64,000 nt of DNA, taken from contig NZ_CP032157.1 of assembly GCF_003555545.1 (NCBI RefSeq), forward strand, positions 934,546 to 998,545, given 5' to 3'. The DNA is from Paraflavitalea soli (GTDB taxonomy: Bacteria; Bacteroidota; Bacteroidia; Chitinophagales; Chitinophagaceae). The translations under genes were made by a program, and so were the position numbers. The number at the start of each line of letters is the position of its first letter. Positions within the stretch are counted from its first letter, which is position 1. The notes beneath the pieces were generated by a model, which was not told the DNA's origin, did not search any database, and saw only the letters and a program-made list of their open reading frames with translations. This document shows, piece by piece, positions 26,650-34,515 of the stretch.

Positions 26650-29436
26650 TTACTTCTTTATAAATTTTACTTGTATATCATTCATCAGTCCATAATACAG
26701 GCCGGCATGAAGCCCGCCAATGTCTACGCTGTTTACGCCTGCCTGCAGGGGCAGGGTTTTTACCAATTTGCCATCTGCAGCATAAATACCCATGCTTCCT
26801 GCACTGGCCACCTTAATGTTGATATAGCTGGTGGCAGGGTTGGGATACACCAACAGATCGTTGCCGGTTCTTTGTGTAAGTCGTATAATACGGCTGTTTA
26901 CAGACCTGCCGTCTATATCAACCATCTTCAGCCGGTAATAAGCACCGGGTTCCGGTTGCGGGGTATTGAAAGTGTATCTGCTGAAGTTTCCTTTGGCCAT
27001 CACCTTGCCCAACGACTGGAATTGGGAACCGTCGATACTTTTTTCTACGTCGAAGTAATGGAAGTTGGTTTCTATATCGGTGTTCCATTGCAGATTGGCA
27101 ACAGCATTGTACAGACTTCCTGAAAAACCAAGGAGCCTTACAGGCAATGTGAGGTTGTTGTATTCGTAGGCGCCCAGGTCGATGGCTGTACCCACTATGC
27201 GGGGATTGCCGGTTATATCGGTAACACCGAGGCCCAGGCCCGTCGTATCGGGTGTGCCTGCATTAACGCAGGGGCTGGCCACGGGTAATTTCAATCCGTC
27301 GTCAGCGGTGTTCCAGATGCCATCTGTACCGGCGGGATTGGAAATGTCTGCAAATGGGCTGCTACTGCCCAATATATTGCCGGTACCAGCCCAGTTTACC
27401 TGGGTAAAGCTATAGGTGATGTTGCTGGTGCCATTTCCCATCCATATATCGGTATTTGCATCTGAAGCTGTATTGCCCCAAAACAGCGTATTGGTAACAG
27501 TAAGTGCGGGATAATAATTGTCGATAGCGCCGCCGCCGCCGCCGGCAACGTTATTCACAAAAGTTACATTGCTGACATACAGTGCATCGCCATAATTGCC
27601 TATCGCGCCACCATCGGCGCCCGCTATATTGCCTGCGAAGACAGTGTTTTTTACGATGGGCGAACTTGTCAGGTAATTGTACATAGCTCCACCGTATTTA
27701 GCTGTATTATTAGTGAAAATACAATGGCTGATCACGGGCGACGAATTGGAGTTCCATAATGCGCCACCACCTCCGGTATTGGTGGTGGAAGCAGTATTGT
27801 TTGAAAAAATACAGTTACTCACCAGGGGAGAAGCATTTCTGTTGTACATACCGCCGCCGGTACCGCCATTGGCAGCGGCTGCATTATTGGTAAATACACA
27901 ATTGTTGATGATAGGCGAAGCTTTAAAGTTGTACATACCACCACCCGATGTGGATGCGCCACCGGTAATGGTAAAACCATCCAACAAGCCGGTAGCATCA
28001 ATTGATTCATTGTATACAACCACATTGCCACTACCTTTTAAGATACTGGTATGCAAGGCCGGAGCACGTTGAGCAAAAGGGCCACCACCTGTTGGAAAGC
28101 CACCATAGATCTTTACATTGCGCAATAGGCTGAAAGCAATGGCAGCGGCGGGCTGGTAGGTACCCTTGGCTACCCATATATTGTTTACATTGGGGCACTG
28201 CTCTGCGGCTATCAACCCTTCATCAAGTGTTTTAAAAGCGGTGGCCCAACTGCCGCCATCGCCCGAAGCAACGATACTGCTGTCTACATACAAAGTTGTA
28301 TAGGCGTTGCAGGAGTACGAACTTTCGTAAGCACCCATATCTATTTTGCTGCCCTGAATACGGGTTGCGCCAGCCATATCAGTATTGGGCAGGTTGAGCC
28401 CTGTAATATCTGCCGCACCTCCATTTAAAGCAGGACTACCTGGCTTTAGTAAAATTCCGTCATCGGCCGTACCCCAAATATTATCGGGGCCCTTCGGATT
28501 GGATATATCAACAAAACGCGGGTCCACTTTTAAGTTCCCTAAAACCCCGCCCTGAATGATGTTGTTGGTGATTACAGGAATGTTTACAGAAGGCCAGATG
28601 AAGAAGCCTGAATTATTGCCCCACACAATACAATTCTTAATGGTAGGGGCCGACCTCGACTGACAATAGATGCCGGCAGCTCCGCCGGCCACCGTTGCGG
28701 TATTCCCAATAAAAGTACAGTTAATGATCTTAGGAGAAACGGGGCCTATATCATCGATATAGACACCACCGGCAAAATAGCCTGTATTGTTATAGAAAAT
28801 ACAGTTGATAACAGCTGCATTGCCGGAACTTGCCAAATTAACACCAGCACCGTAATTGATCGAATTACCCATATTGCTTTCAATGATACACTTGATCATT
28901 TTTGTGGAAGAGTTGCCAATCCATACAGCGCCTCCGCCATTGGCGATGAAGGTACAGTTGCTGATGGTGGGAGAGGAGGAACTATTCGTCATGCCTCCGC
29001 CAGTGTTGGCAAGGCCTTCCCTAATGGTAAATCCATCCAGTAAAGCGGCAGCAGTCAGGCCATTGTTGTTATTCCAGATAACACGTGCATTGTTGCCTTT
29101 CAGGATAGAGGTATGTTGTGCTGTTAAGTCACGCTCACCGAGCGTTAGTTCGGTGCCGGCAAAGCCACCATATATCTTCACGCCTTCTTTCATCGAGTAC
29201 CATACCCCGCCGGGAGGTTGATAAAGCCCCTGTGCTACAAATACACTGTCGCCTGCACTGGCAGTTGTAATAGCGGTTTGCAGGTCAATAGGGTCTCCCC
29301 ATGAATTGCCGGTGGCGGTAGTAAGCGCAGTGGGCGTAACAAACCATTTGGTTTGGGCTTGTGATCCGGAGACTATGCAAAGAAATAAAGCAAAGACAAT
29401 GGTTAACCGTTGGAGAAAGGTAAAGTTTTGGGTCAT
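26650..29436 (-). CDS. secreted T9SS beta-helix protein with internally duplicated module
   Basis: 928 residues. Signal peptide (cleavage near SGSQAQ). The body is two copies of the same module, about 30-372 and 378-770. Each opens with a Trp/Phe strand and GxSWxxA/D, continues with VAxGxYQPP and VKIYGGF, then HTSILKG, LLDGFTI, a Pmp-like right-handed beta-helix with GGGM(Y/T)N and INNCVF-type rungs, and closes with TADDG, SPxxN and GAYE. The C-terminal part has a beta-sandwich and a type A T9SS sorting domain (VYPNPATSYINIKV ... KFIKK). Likely a surface or extracellular carbohydrate-binding or lyase-like protein. No catalytic site is evident. An 18-bp perfect inverted repeat lies upstream. 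Confidence 0.88.
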   Translation of the reverse strand: MTQNFTFLQRLTIVFALFLCIVSGSQAQTKWFVTPTALTTATGNSWGDPIDLQTAITTASAGDSVFVAQGLYQPPGGVWYSMKEGVKIYGGFAGTELTLGERDLTAQHTSILKGNNARVIWNNNNGLTAAALLDGFTIREGLANTGGGMTNSSSSPTISNCTFIANGGGAVWIGNSSTKMIKCIIESNMGNSINYGAGVNLASSGNAAVINCIFYNNTGYFAGGVYIDDIGPVSPKIINCTFIGNTATVAGGAAGIYCQSRSAPTIKNCIVWGNNSGFFIWPSVNIPVITNNIIQGGVLGNLKVDPRFVDISNPKGPDNIWGTADDGILLKPGSPALNGGAADITGLNLPNTDMAGATRIQGSKIDMGAYESSYSCNAYTTLYVDSSIVASGDGGSWATAFKTLDEGLIAAEQCPNVNNIWVAKGTYQPAAAIAFSLLRNVKIYGGFPTGGGPFAQRAPALHTSILKGSGNVVVYNESIDATGLLDGFTITGGASTSGGGMYNFKASPIINNCVFTNNAAAANGGTGGGMYNRNASPLVSNCIFSNNTASTTNTGGGGALWNSNSSPVISHCIFTNNTAKYGGAMYNYLTSSPIVKNTVFAGNIAGADGGAIGNYGDALYVSNVTFVNNVAGGGGGAIDNYYPALTVTNTLFWGNTASDANTDIWMGNGTSNITYSFTQVNWAGTGNILGSSSPFADISNPAGTDGIWNTADDGLKLPVASPCVNAGTPDTTGLGLGVTDITGNPRIVGTAIDLGAYEYNNLTLPVRLLGFSGSLYNAVANLQWNTDIETNFHYFDVEKSIDGSQFQSLGKVMAKGNFSRYTFNTPQPEPGAYYRLKMVDIDGRSVNSRIIRLTQRTGNDLLVYPNPATSYINIKVASAGSMGIYAADGKLVKTLPLQAGVNSVDIGGLHAGLYYGLMNDIQVKFIKK

Positions 29437-29502
29437 CAGGCTGCTTTTAATGGTAACGGAGTTATTATCGCGCGAAGCTAATTCAGCAGTAATGCACCCA
29501 GG

Positions 29503-29546
29503 ACCAATACTTTGTCCTGATTTATAATTCAGGACAAAGTATTGGT
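29503..29546. promoter_or_regulatory. perfect 18-bp inverted repeat upstream of the beta-helix gene
   Basis: ACCAATACTTTGTCCTGA (29503-29520) is repeated exactly inverted at 29529-29546 across an 8-base spacer. It lies 67-110 bases before the start of the minus-strand beta-helix gene. The previous minus-strand gene already has its own terminator at 29613-29636, so this is more likely an operator or a 5' leader hairpin than a terminator. Confidence 0.55.
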
Positions 29547-29612
29547 GAAAAGATAACGGGGAATAATCGATTGACCAGGCCGTATAAGAACGGTGAAGTG
29601 GATGATGCCCAC

Positions 29613-29636
29613 AAAAAAGCCCCGCGCTGGCAGGGC
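29613..29636 (-). terminator. rho-independent terminator of the CBS-domain gene
   Basis: GCCCCGC (29619-29625) pairs with GCAGGGC (29630-29636), including one G-T pair, and is followed by six T on the minus strand (complement of 29613-29618). It lies about 40 bases past the stop at 29674. Confidence 0.85.
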
Positions 29637-29673
29637 CTTTATTTCTCCAGGGGGTAATTGGAGACGTAATGTG

Positions 29674-30111
29674 TTATCGTGCAGAATGCAGGTAATCTTT
29701 TAATTGGGTAATGGTTTCCTCATGAGAAAGGATGGTTTCCTTTACCACATCATTGATGGAAATAATACCAATTACCTGTTCGCCGTCAAATACAGGCAGG
29801 TAGCGGATGTTCTTGTCCGACATCAACTGCATGCAATAATCGATGGAATCGGCCGTGGTGACACGGGGGAAGTCATTAGACATAATTTCAGCAACAGGCG
29901 TATCTGTAGACGATCTTCCTTTCAGGATGATCTTACGGGAGTAGTCGCGCTCGGTCATGATGCCCAGGTAACGGCCATTCTCCATCACCATCACGGAACC
30001 AATATTCTGATCGGCCATGATCCTCAAGGCTTCCAGTACGGAATCGCCGGGTTGCACAGTGGTTATGTTACTGCCTTTGCGAAGTAAAACGTCAGCTACT
30101 TTTTTGTTCAT
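29674..30111 (-). CDS. tandem CBS-domain protein
   Basis: 145 residues of two CBS motifs, about 8-60 (VLLRKGSNITTVQPGDSVLEAL ... GRYLGIMTERDY) and 70-125 (IMSNDFPRVTTADSIDYCMQLM ... GEQVIGIISINDVV). Paired CBS modules bind adenine nucleotides and act as energy or cofactor sensors; the partner is not known. The frame stays open to 30297, but that extension overlaps the divergent lipoprotein gene and is unlike any CBS protein, so the start is placed at MNKKVADVLL (30111). It is a single gene with its own terminator. Confidence 0.88.
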   Translation of the reverse strand: MNKKVADVLLRKGSNITTVQPGDSVLEALRIMADQNIGSVMVMENGRYLGIMTERDYSRKIILKGRSSTDTPVAEIMSNDFPRVTTADSIDYCMQLMSDKNIRYLPVFDGEQVIGIISINDVVKETILSHEETITQLKDYLHSAR

Positions 30112-30291
30112 ACAGCTTAATTGTTTTGGTGATGCAATCGGTGTCTTGTAATATACAACATTTCGATGATACCAGGTCGGGAAATATCCCCACTTTTGGG
30201 GAGGCTTTATCACCGATTCTGTGCTGTTTGTATATTTCAGCAACTTTCCTGCCAGTGCCCGCGTAGTAGGAAGCATTAAAACAAAACAGCC

Positions 30292-31131
30292 ATGCACGCA
30301 AGATCATTATTCCTTGTCTTCCTCATTTTATCTACACTGGCCTGTCGCAAAGGCGATTGCCCTGATACGCCCCCTCCGCCCAAACCGGGGCCCGATATCC
30401 CGGCTGTAAGGCTGGTGGACATGAATGTAAGCCGGCTTCCTGCTCCTTATTACCATTTTACCTATAATGATTCCGGCTATATAACCCAGCTGAACCATTC
30501 CTCGGGATTGATCTTTTACGACTTTACCTATGCCAACAAAAAGATCCTGAAAATAGAGGCCAATAAAAACATTGCAGCCGATATCAATAAGGACCGGCTT
30601 GAGTATGAGTACCTTAATGAGCTGCCAGTGGCAATTAAGGTATTCAGTAAGCAAGGTGCCTTGTACAGGAAATGCCTGCTTGGCTTTTCTTCGGCCAACC
30701 AATTGCAGGAGCTTACCTGGCAGTTGGACCTGGGAGCCGGATTAGTACCGGAACAAACCCTCACCTTCAGTTATTACCCGGATGGTAACCTTAAAACGAT
30801 CGATTACCACAATTTCGCAGTAGGGCCTTTCCTGGAGAATTTCTATACAGATACGTTTGAGAACTACGATACTAAAACCAATGCGGACGGTTTTTCCCTG
30901 TTGCATACTCCACTGCATCATCCGGTTATATTGCCTGCTATTAAATTGCAATTGAACAACCCCGGCCGGGTATTTCGTACCGGTGTACTGACAGCCACCT
31001 TTGATGCCCGGTACAATTATACCTATGATGGGGCCGGCAGGCCATTGACCAAATCGGGCCCTGTTACCTTCAAAGAGCTCAATGGCACTACCGGGCAATT
31101 TGAATCTATGACCACCTATACTTATAATTGA
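30292..31131 (+). CDS. hypothetical lipoprotein with YD-type repeats
   Basis: 279 residues, lipoprotein signal with lipobox STLAC, then a proline-rich linker (PPPPKPGP). The body has several short beta-hairpin units with the pattern Y-x-Y-N/D-x-x-G (YHFTYNDSGYITQL, LTFSYYPDGNLKTI, YNYTYDGAGRPLTK), like the YD/RHS-type repeats of Bacteroidota surface lipoproteins (DUF4595-like proteins look similar). Probably sits at the outer membrane; no function can be assigned. It faces the lipoprotein gene at 31230, sharing a terminator region with it. Confidence 0.7.
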   Translation: MHARSLFLVFLILSTLACRKGDCPDTPPPPKPGPDIPAVRLVDMNVSRLPAPYYHFTYNDSGYITQLNHSSGLIFYDFTYANKKILKIEANKNIAADINKDRLEYEYLNELPVAIKVFSKQGALYRKCLLGFSSANQLQELTWQLDLGAGLVPEQTLTFSYYPDGNLKTIDYHNFAVGPFLENFYTDTFENYDTKTNADGFSLLHTPLHHPVILPAIKLQLNNPGRVFRTGVLTATFDARYNYTYDGAGRPLTKSGPVTFKELNGTTGQFESMTTYTYN

Positions 31132-31150
31132 TCGCCAACCGTGCGCATGA

Positions 31151-31179
31151 AAAAGGCCGCCTCCTGGTGGAGACGGCCT
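31151..31179 (-). terminator. terminator of the 323-residue lipoprotein gene
   Basis: AGGCCGCCTCC (31154-31164) pairs with GGAGACGGCCT (31169-31179) with one mismatch and a TGGT loop. The T-run is on the minus strand, so it serves the gene ending at 31230. Confidence 0.75.
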
Positions 31180-31229
31180 GTGTAGGTACGGTGAACCGAC
31201 TGAAAAGTCCCGGAGATAAGCCTTGTTTA

Positions 31230-32192
31230 TTATTGAATTGAACCCAGGAAAGCGTCTACTTCAGCTTGTGTGGCTTTGTGTATCGGTGCATCAATGTGCT
31301 GGTTGGCGCTGATGGTAATGCTTTGAGTGCCAAACTGTATGAAACCGTCACTGTCTTTTCCGATCAATACCAGGTGTGCCTGTGAGCCAATAGGCAGTGA
31401 GTTTTGGTAAGATTCAAACTTCTGAATGCTGTAGTTGAAAGGGAAGGTGATCACGGTGCTGATGTTCTTGAATACGAGGATCACTTGCAGGTCTGTTACC
31501 TGGTTATTGTCCTGGAAGGCCGGCAGCACAGTTACCGTTGTTTTGGGGTTAGGATCGCTGTAAAAGCGGTCACAGTTTACCCAGGTAAAGCCGGGCAGGG
31601 TGAAGCTGTAGCTGTTAGGTCCGTTGCCAAAAGGATAGTAAGGAGCGGGGATCCAGGTGGTAGGGTTTTGTGGTTGCTGACCGCCACCACCGGCGCCACC
31701 CTGGCCCTGATCACGCTTTTGCTGTACAAACAATCCCATGTCTTTATTATTCATCACTTTGGGCACTTCTACCTTGATACCGGTGTCACCCAGGGCAGGA
31801 TTCACCTGCAGATCTTTACCATCCTTCAGGGCTTTGATCAGCATTTCACCGCCTGATTCCAGTAACTGACCATTGGATTCCGTCATTACGCCGGAGAGCA
31901 ATACATCTTTTTTGCTGAGCACTTCTTTCAGGGTAACTGTTACGGTACCGCTCACTATGTTGCCGTTGCCATCTACAAAGGCATTGGCGGGAAATTTAAC
32001 CTTGGTACCTTTTTCACCAATGATAGAGAAACCGCTGGCTGCATTGCCGGTAAAGCTTTGGGTGGGCACTTTGTTGGCATCCCAAAATGCTTCGGCCCGG
32101 GCGTACTGAGGGGCGTCATTGTTTTTCTTACAAGAGGCCAGTGTTGCGATGGAAGCAGCTATAACGGTGGCTGCGAATAAGGAAGTTTTCAT
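31230..32192 (-). CDS. hypothetical lipoprotein, ZU5-like N-terminal part
   Basis: About 320 residues. Lipoprotein signal with lipobox ATLASCKKN. Residues about 45-115 (GTKVKFPANAFVDGNGNIVSG ... LSKKDVLLSGVMT) match a beta-rich module common in Bacteroidota surface proteins and resembling ZU5 domains. A Gly/Gln-rich linker (QGQGGAGGGGQQPQN) and a C-terminal beta domain follow. The Met at 32192 is preferred over 32201 because it begins the signal cleanly. It is divergent from the sigma factor gene at 32307, with the two start regions about 115 bases apart. Function unknown. Confidence 0.65.
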   Translation of the reverse strand: MKTSLFAATVIAASIATLASCKKNNDAPQYARAEAFWDANKVPTQSFTGNAASGFSIIGEKGTKVKFPANAFVDGNGNIVSGTVTVTLKEVLSKKDVLLSGVMTESNGQLLESGGEMLIKALKDGKDLQVNPALGDTGIKVEVPKVMNNKDMGLFVQQKRDQGQGGAGGGGQQPQNPTTWIPAPYYPFGNGPNSYSFTLPGFTWVNCDRFYSDPNPKTTVTVLPAFQDNNQVTDLQVILVFKNISTVITFPFNYSIQKFESYQNSLPIGSQAHLVLIGKDSDGFIQFGTQSITISANQHIDAPIHKATQAEVDAFLGSIQ

Positions 32193-32306
32193 AATAGTCA
32201 TTTTTTTTGTTGTGCCTACTCTTTGTCTTTGGAGGGCTTTTCGGCTTCCGCCCCTTGCGTGTTCACAGGTATATCAGCAGTCCGGTATTTTTGTTACCCC
32301 CTTGCC

Positions 32307-32960
32307 ATGAATTATTTTTGGCTATTTTTACCGGCAGGGGATCAGGAGGTGCTTGTGCCGTGTATATCACTCACTTATAAACCTTTTATTATTACAACCG
32401 TTATTCATACCGATCAGCGATACGTACAGGCGCTGCTGGAAAATGACACCCTCGCCGTGCGGGAGATCTACAGCAAATACGCCGGGAAGGTGCGTACCTA
32501 TATATTGGCCAACAGCGGCAGTGAGGACGATGCCGCCGATATTTTCCAGGAATCTTTGATAGATATCTACAATCAGGCTAAAAACAAAGGGCTGCAGTTA
32601 ACCTGTCCTTTTGAGCCCTTCCTTATTATAGTATGTAAAAGAAAGTGGCTCAATGAACTGAAAAAAAGAGGGCGGCAGCCGGTAACAAAAGAGGTGGATG
32701 ATGTATCTATAGGGGAGGATGTCTTTGCGATGGCCGAACAGCTAAAGCAAAACAATGAGAAAATGCAGCTCTTCCTGCAATGCTTTGAAAAAATGGGCGC
32801 TACCTGTAAAGAGATCATTAAACGCTGTATGGGAGGGGAAGACCAGGAGAAGATCGCTGAACAGCTAAAAGTGACTTATGGGTATCTCCGCAAAAAGAAA
32901 AGCGAGTGCATGGCATCATTGACACAGATGATCAAGGTTGCTTTTGATCAGCAGTCGTAA
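32307..32960 (+). CDS. sigma-70 family RNA polymerase sigma factor (start uncertain)
   Basis: The recognisable core begins near IHTDQRYVQALLENDT, with region 2 (YILANSGSEDDAADIFQESLIDIYNQA) and a C-terminal region 4-like helix-turn-helix (CKEIIKRCMGGEDQEKIAEQLKVTYGYLRKKK). No ATG lies right before that core. The nearest in-frame ATG is 32307, which adds about 30 unexpected residues, and the frame is open to 32223. The true start may be a rarer codon close to 32400. The next gene, 71 bases downstream, is a membrane protein with anti-sigma character, as in other sigma/regulator pairs. Lacks the usual region 4 DNA-contact spacing, so promoter specificity is uncertain. Confidence 0.8.
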   Translation: MNYFWLFLPAGDQEVLVPCISLTYKPFIITTVIHTDQRYVQALLENDTLAVREIYSKYAGKVRTYILANSGSEDDAADIFQESLIDIYNQAKNKGLQLTCPFEPFLIIVCKRKWLNELKKRGRQPVTKEVDDVSIGEDVFAMAEQLKQNNEKMQLFLQCFEKMGATCKEIIKRCMGGEDQEKIAEQLKVTYGYLRKKKSECMASLTQMIKVAFDQQS

Positions 32961-33031
32961 ATCTTGATCGTCCATCGTGCTTCAGACCGACCCTTAGTTA
33001 TCCGTATTATAAACCTTAAGAAGCTACCGTT

Positions 33032-33820
33032 ATGAAATATACATTGGAAGATATTGCCCGATATGTGGATGGCCTGATGGAGGCAGATGAGCAGCAGGCT
33101 TTTGAGGCAGCACTGCAAAGTGATCCCACGCTGCAGCAGCAACTGGCTTTTCACCGTGAGGTGGAGGCTGGCCTGCAGGATACGTTTGGCAAAGACGAGC
33201 AAAGGGAACAATTGAAAGGAACGATGCAACAATTGCGGCAGGAATATTTTGGTAACAAAACAGGGGAGACTTTGCAAGAGCAGAGCGCTTCTGCAACCAT
33301 CGTGTCGCCTCCATCCCAACCAGCTAAGGTAGTGTCGTTTAAAAAATATGTGGGTGTTGCGATCGCAGTGGCTGCTGTGCTGGTGATCGGTGTATTTGTA
33401 TGGAATCCTTTTGCGGGCAACCTGTATGAAAAATATGCAGCTACGCAGATGGTGGCGCAGGTAGAGCGGGGCAGTCACCTGGATACGGTATTGCTGGAAG
33501 CAACTACGGCCTTCAACAACAAAGAGTTTAATGTAGCGGCTGTAGACCTGGCGGAGGTAATACAAAACCAACCCGACAATAGTTATGCGCTGTTTTATTT
33601 TGGTGTATCCCTATTACAGACCGATCAGTTGCCGATGGCCAGGGCGGTATTTGAAAAACTGTTCAAAGGCGAGTCGGCCTTTAAATATGAGGCGGCTTTT
33701 TATGAGGCGCTCAGCTTCCTGAAAGAGAAGGACAAAGACACTGCCAAAGACTGGCTGGAAAAGATACCCGCCGATGCCCCCAATTATAAGAAGGCGCAGG
33801 AGTTGATGAAGAAGCTGTAA
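33032..33820 (+). CDS. anti-sigma-like membrane protein with C-terminal TPR repeats
   Basis: 262 residues. The N-terminus (YTLEDIARYVDGLMEADEQQAFEAAL) has the pattern of a zinc-less anti-sigma/DUF-type helical domain, followed by a linker, one membrane helix (106-126) and a periplasmic TPR-like part (about 155-262) rich in Ala/Leu pairs (FNVAAVDLAEVIQNQPDNSYALFYFG, LPMARAVFEKLFKG). The layout cytosolic helix / membrane helix / TPR suits a regulator that inhibits the sigma factor encoded just upstream and senses envelope state through the TPR. It is not a FecR protein. Confidence 0.75.
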   Translation: MKYTLEDIARYVDGLMEADEQQAFEAALQSDPTLQQQLAFHREVEAGLQDTFGKDEQREQLKGTMQQLRQEYFGNKTGETLQEQSASATIVSPPSQPAKVVSFKKYVGVAIAVAAVLVIGVFVWNPFAGNLYEKYAATQMVAQVERGSHLDTVLLEATTAFNNKEFNVAAVDLAEVIQNQPDNSYALFYFGVSLLQTDQLPMARAVFEKLFKGESAFKYEAAFYEALSFLKEKDKDTAKDWLEKIPADAPNYKKAQELMKKL

Positions 33821-33825
33821 GCTGT

Positions 33826-33948
33826 TTACCACCTCTTTTGCTTCCAATCCTCTTCCCGCTCTCTGAGTTTTCTCGTTCTATACCTGTACCAGAGGACTCC
33901 GAGGCCAAGGCTTATGGCCAGTATTACCAATCCAAGTTCATCAGTCAT
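33826..33948 (-). CDS. 40-residue single-pass membrane miniprotein
   Basis: ATG at 33948 to TAA at 33826-33828. The sequence opens MTDELGLVILAISLGLG, forming one membrane helix (about 5-20), and continues with a strongly charged C-terminal tail YRYRTRKLREREEDWKQKRW, so the helix would be N-out/C-in by the positive-inside rule. It converges on the TPR gene and its stop lies 6 bases past that gene's stop. A near TAnnTTTG element and a palindrome lie 25-46 bases upstream. It is too short for ordinary gene finders. I do not recognise a family, and the call is by composition and orientation. Confidence 0.5.
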   Translation of the reverse strand: MTDELGLVILAISLGLGVLWYRYRTRKLREREEDWKQKRW

Positions 33949-33972
33949 GTTTCAATCGGGTTGAAGGTTGGG

Positions 33973-33994
33973 TGTAAATATATTGTTATTTACA
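33973..33994. promoter_or_regulatory. AT-rich palindrome upstream of the miniprotein
   Basis: TGTAAATA (33973-33980) is repeated inverted as TATTTACA (33987-33994) across 6 bases, 25-46 bases before the start of the small minus-strand gene. On the minus strand TATATTTA resembles the TAnnTTTG promoter element. A possible operator or promoter. Confidence 0.35.
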
Positions 33995-34008
33995 GGAAGT
34001 TCAAATGT

Positions 34009-34116
34009 CTATACGGCCACCAGGTCAAAAGCATAGGTATAATTGATCAGCTTTTTCCCCTCTATGTTCTCTTTCCAGGCTGTTTCCTGGTGACTGAATT
34101 GCTTTAAAAGGGGTTC
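34009..34116 (-). pseudogene. short remnant of a coding sequence (C-terminus only)
   Basis: A 35-codon open stretch with no start, between stops TGA (34117-34119) and TAG (34009-34011). Its translation (segments LLKQFSHQETAWKENI and KKLINYTYAFDLVAV) looks like the natural C-terminus of a protein, unlike the low-complexity sequence around it. It may be what is left of a deleted gene. I do not recognise the family. The rest of 34120-34515 has no coding signal apart from the tandem repeat and the terminator listed here. Confidence 0.3.
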
Positions 34117-34148
34117 TCACGACGGTAGTTAAAGGCGCCCAATTGGCC

Positions 34149-34192
34149 TGCGCATGGTCTACGGATGGTCTACGCCTTGCCTACGTATTGCC
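34149..34192. repeat. four tandem 11-bp units
   Basis: Units TGCGCATGGTC, TACGGATGGTC, TACGCCTTGCC and TACGTATTGCC follow without gaps at 34149, 34160, 34171 and 34182. They share TACG at the start and GGTC or TGCC at the end. The gene-less zone 33949-34515 holds this array, the remnant and the terminator. Confidence 0.6.
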
Positions 34193-34460
34193 TGACCGCT
34201 CAATGAAAAGGGCCAGTGTTCTAAGGGGCGTAGGCAATACGGAGACAGTATCCAGGCCATGTTCAGGCAGCTTTACCAGGCTCCCCTTCTGCATGGGTCC
34301 AAAAGAACGAAGGCGAAGAAAATGGCGCTTTCGCGTTAAAGGCGGTTAGGAGGCGTTTTAAAGGTAGTGAGGTTCGATGCAGGGGTTTGTGTGGCGGGAT
34401 GGAGATCGGGGCTTAAAAGGGGGTGTAAGGCGGTGTAATTAGCAATGGCAGGCAGGAATA

Positions 34461-34500
34461 AAAAAGCCATCACCCTGTTGACAAACCGGATGATGGCTTT
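34461..34500 (-). terminator. terminator of the 201-residue membrane protein gene
   Basis: AGCCATCA (34465-34472) pairs with TGATGGCT (34491-34498) around an 18-base loop, and the minus strand continues into a T-run. It lies about 20 bases past the stop at 34516. Confidence 0.8.
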
Positions 34501-34515
34501 GCAATAATGTACTTA

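Noticed and set aside
29437-29673. 18-bp palindrome as a rho-independent terminator
   Set aside because: The gene before it already has a better terminator and there is no T-run beside the palindrome.
33838-34349. Plus-strand frames 33838-34107 and 34143-34349
   Set aside because: They cross the antisense of the miniprotein and the tandem array, and their translations have no protein-like pattern.
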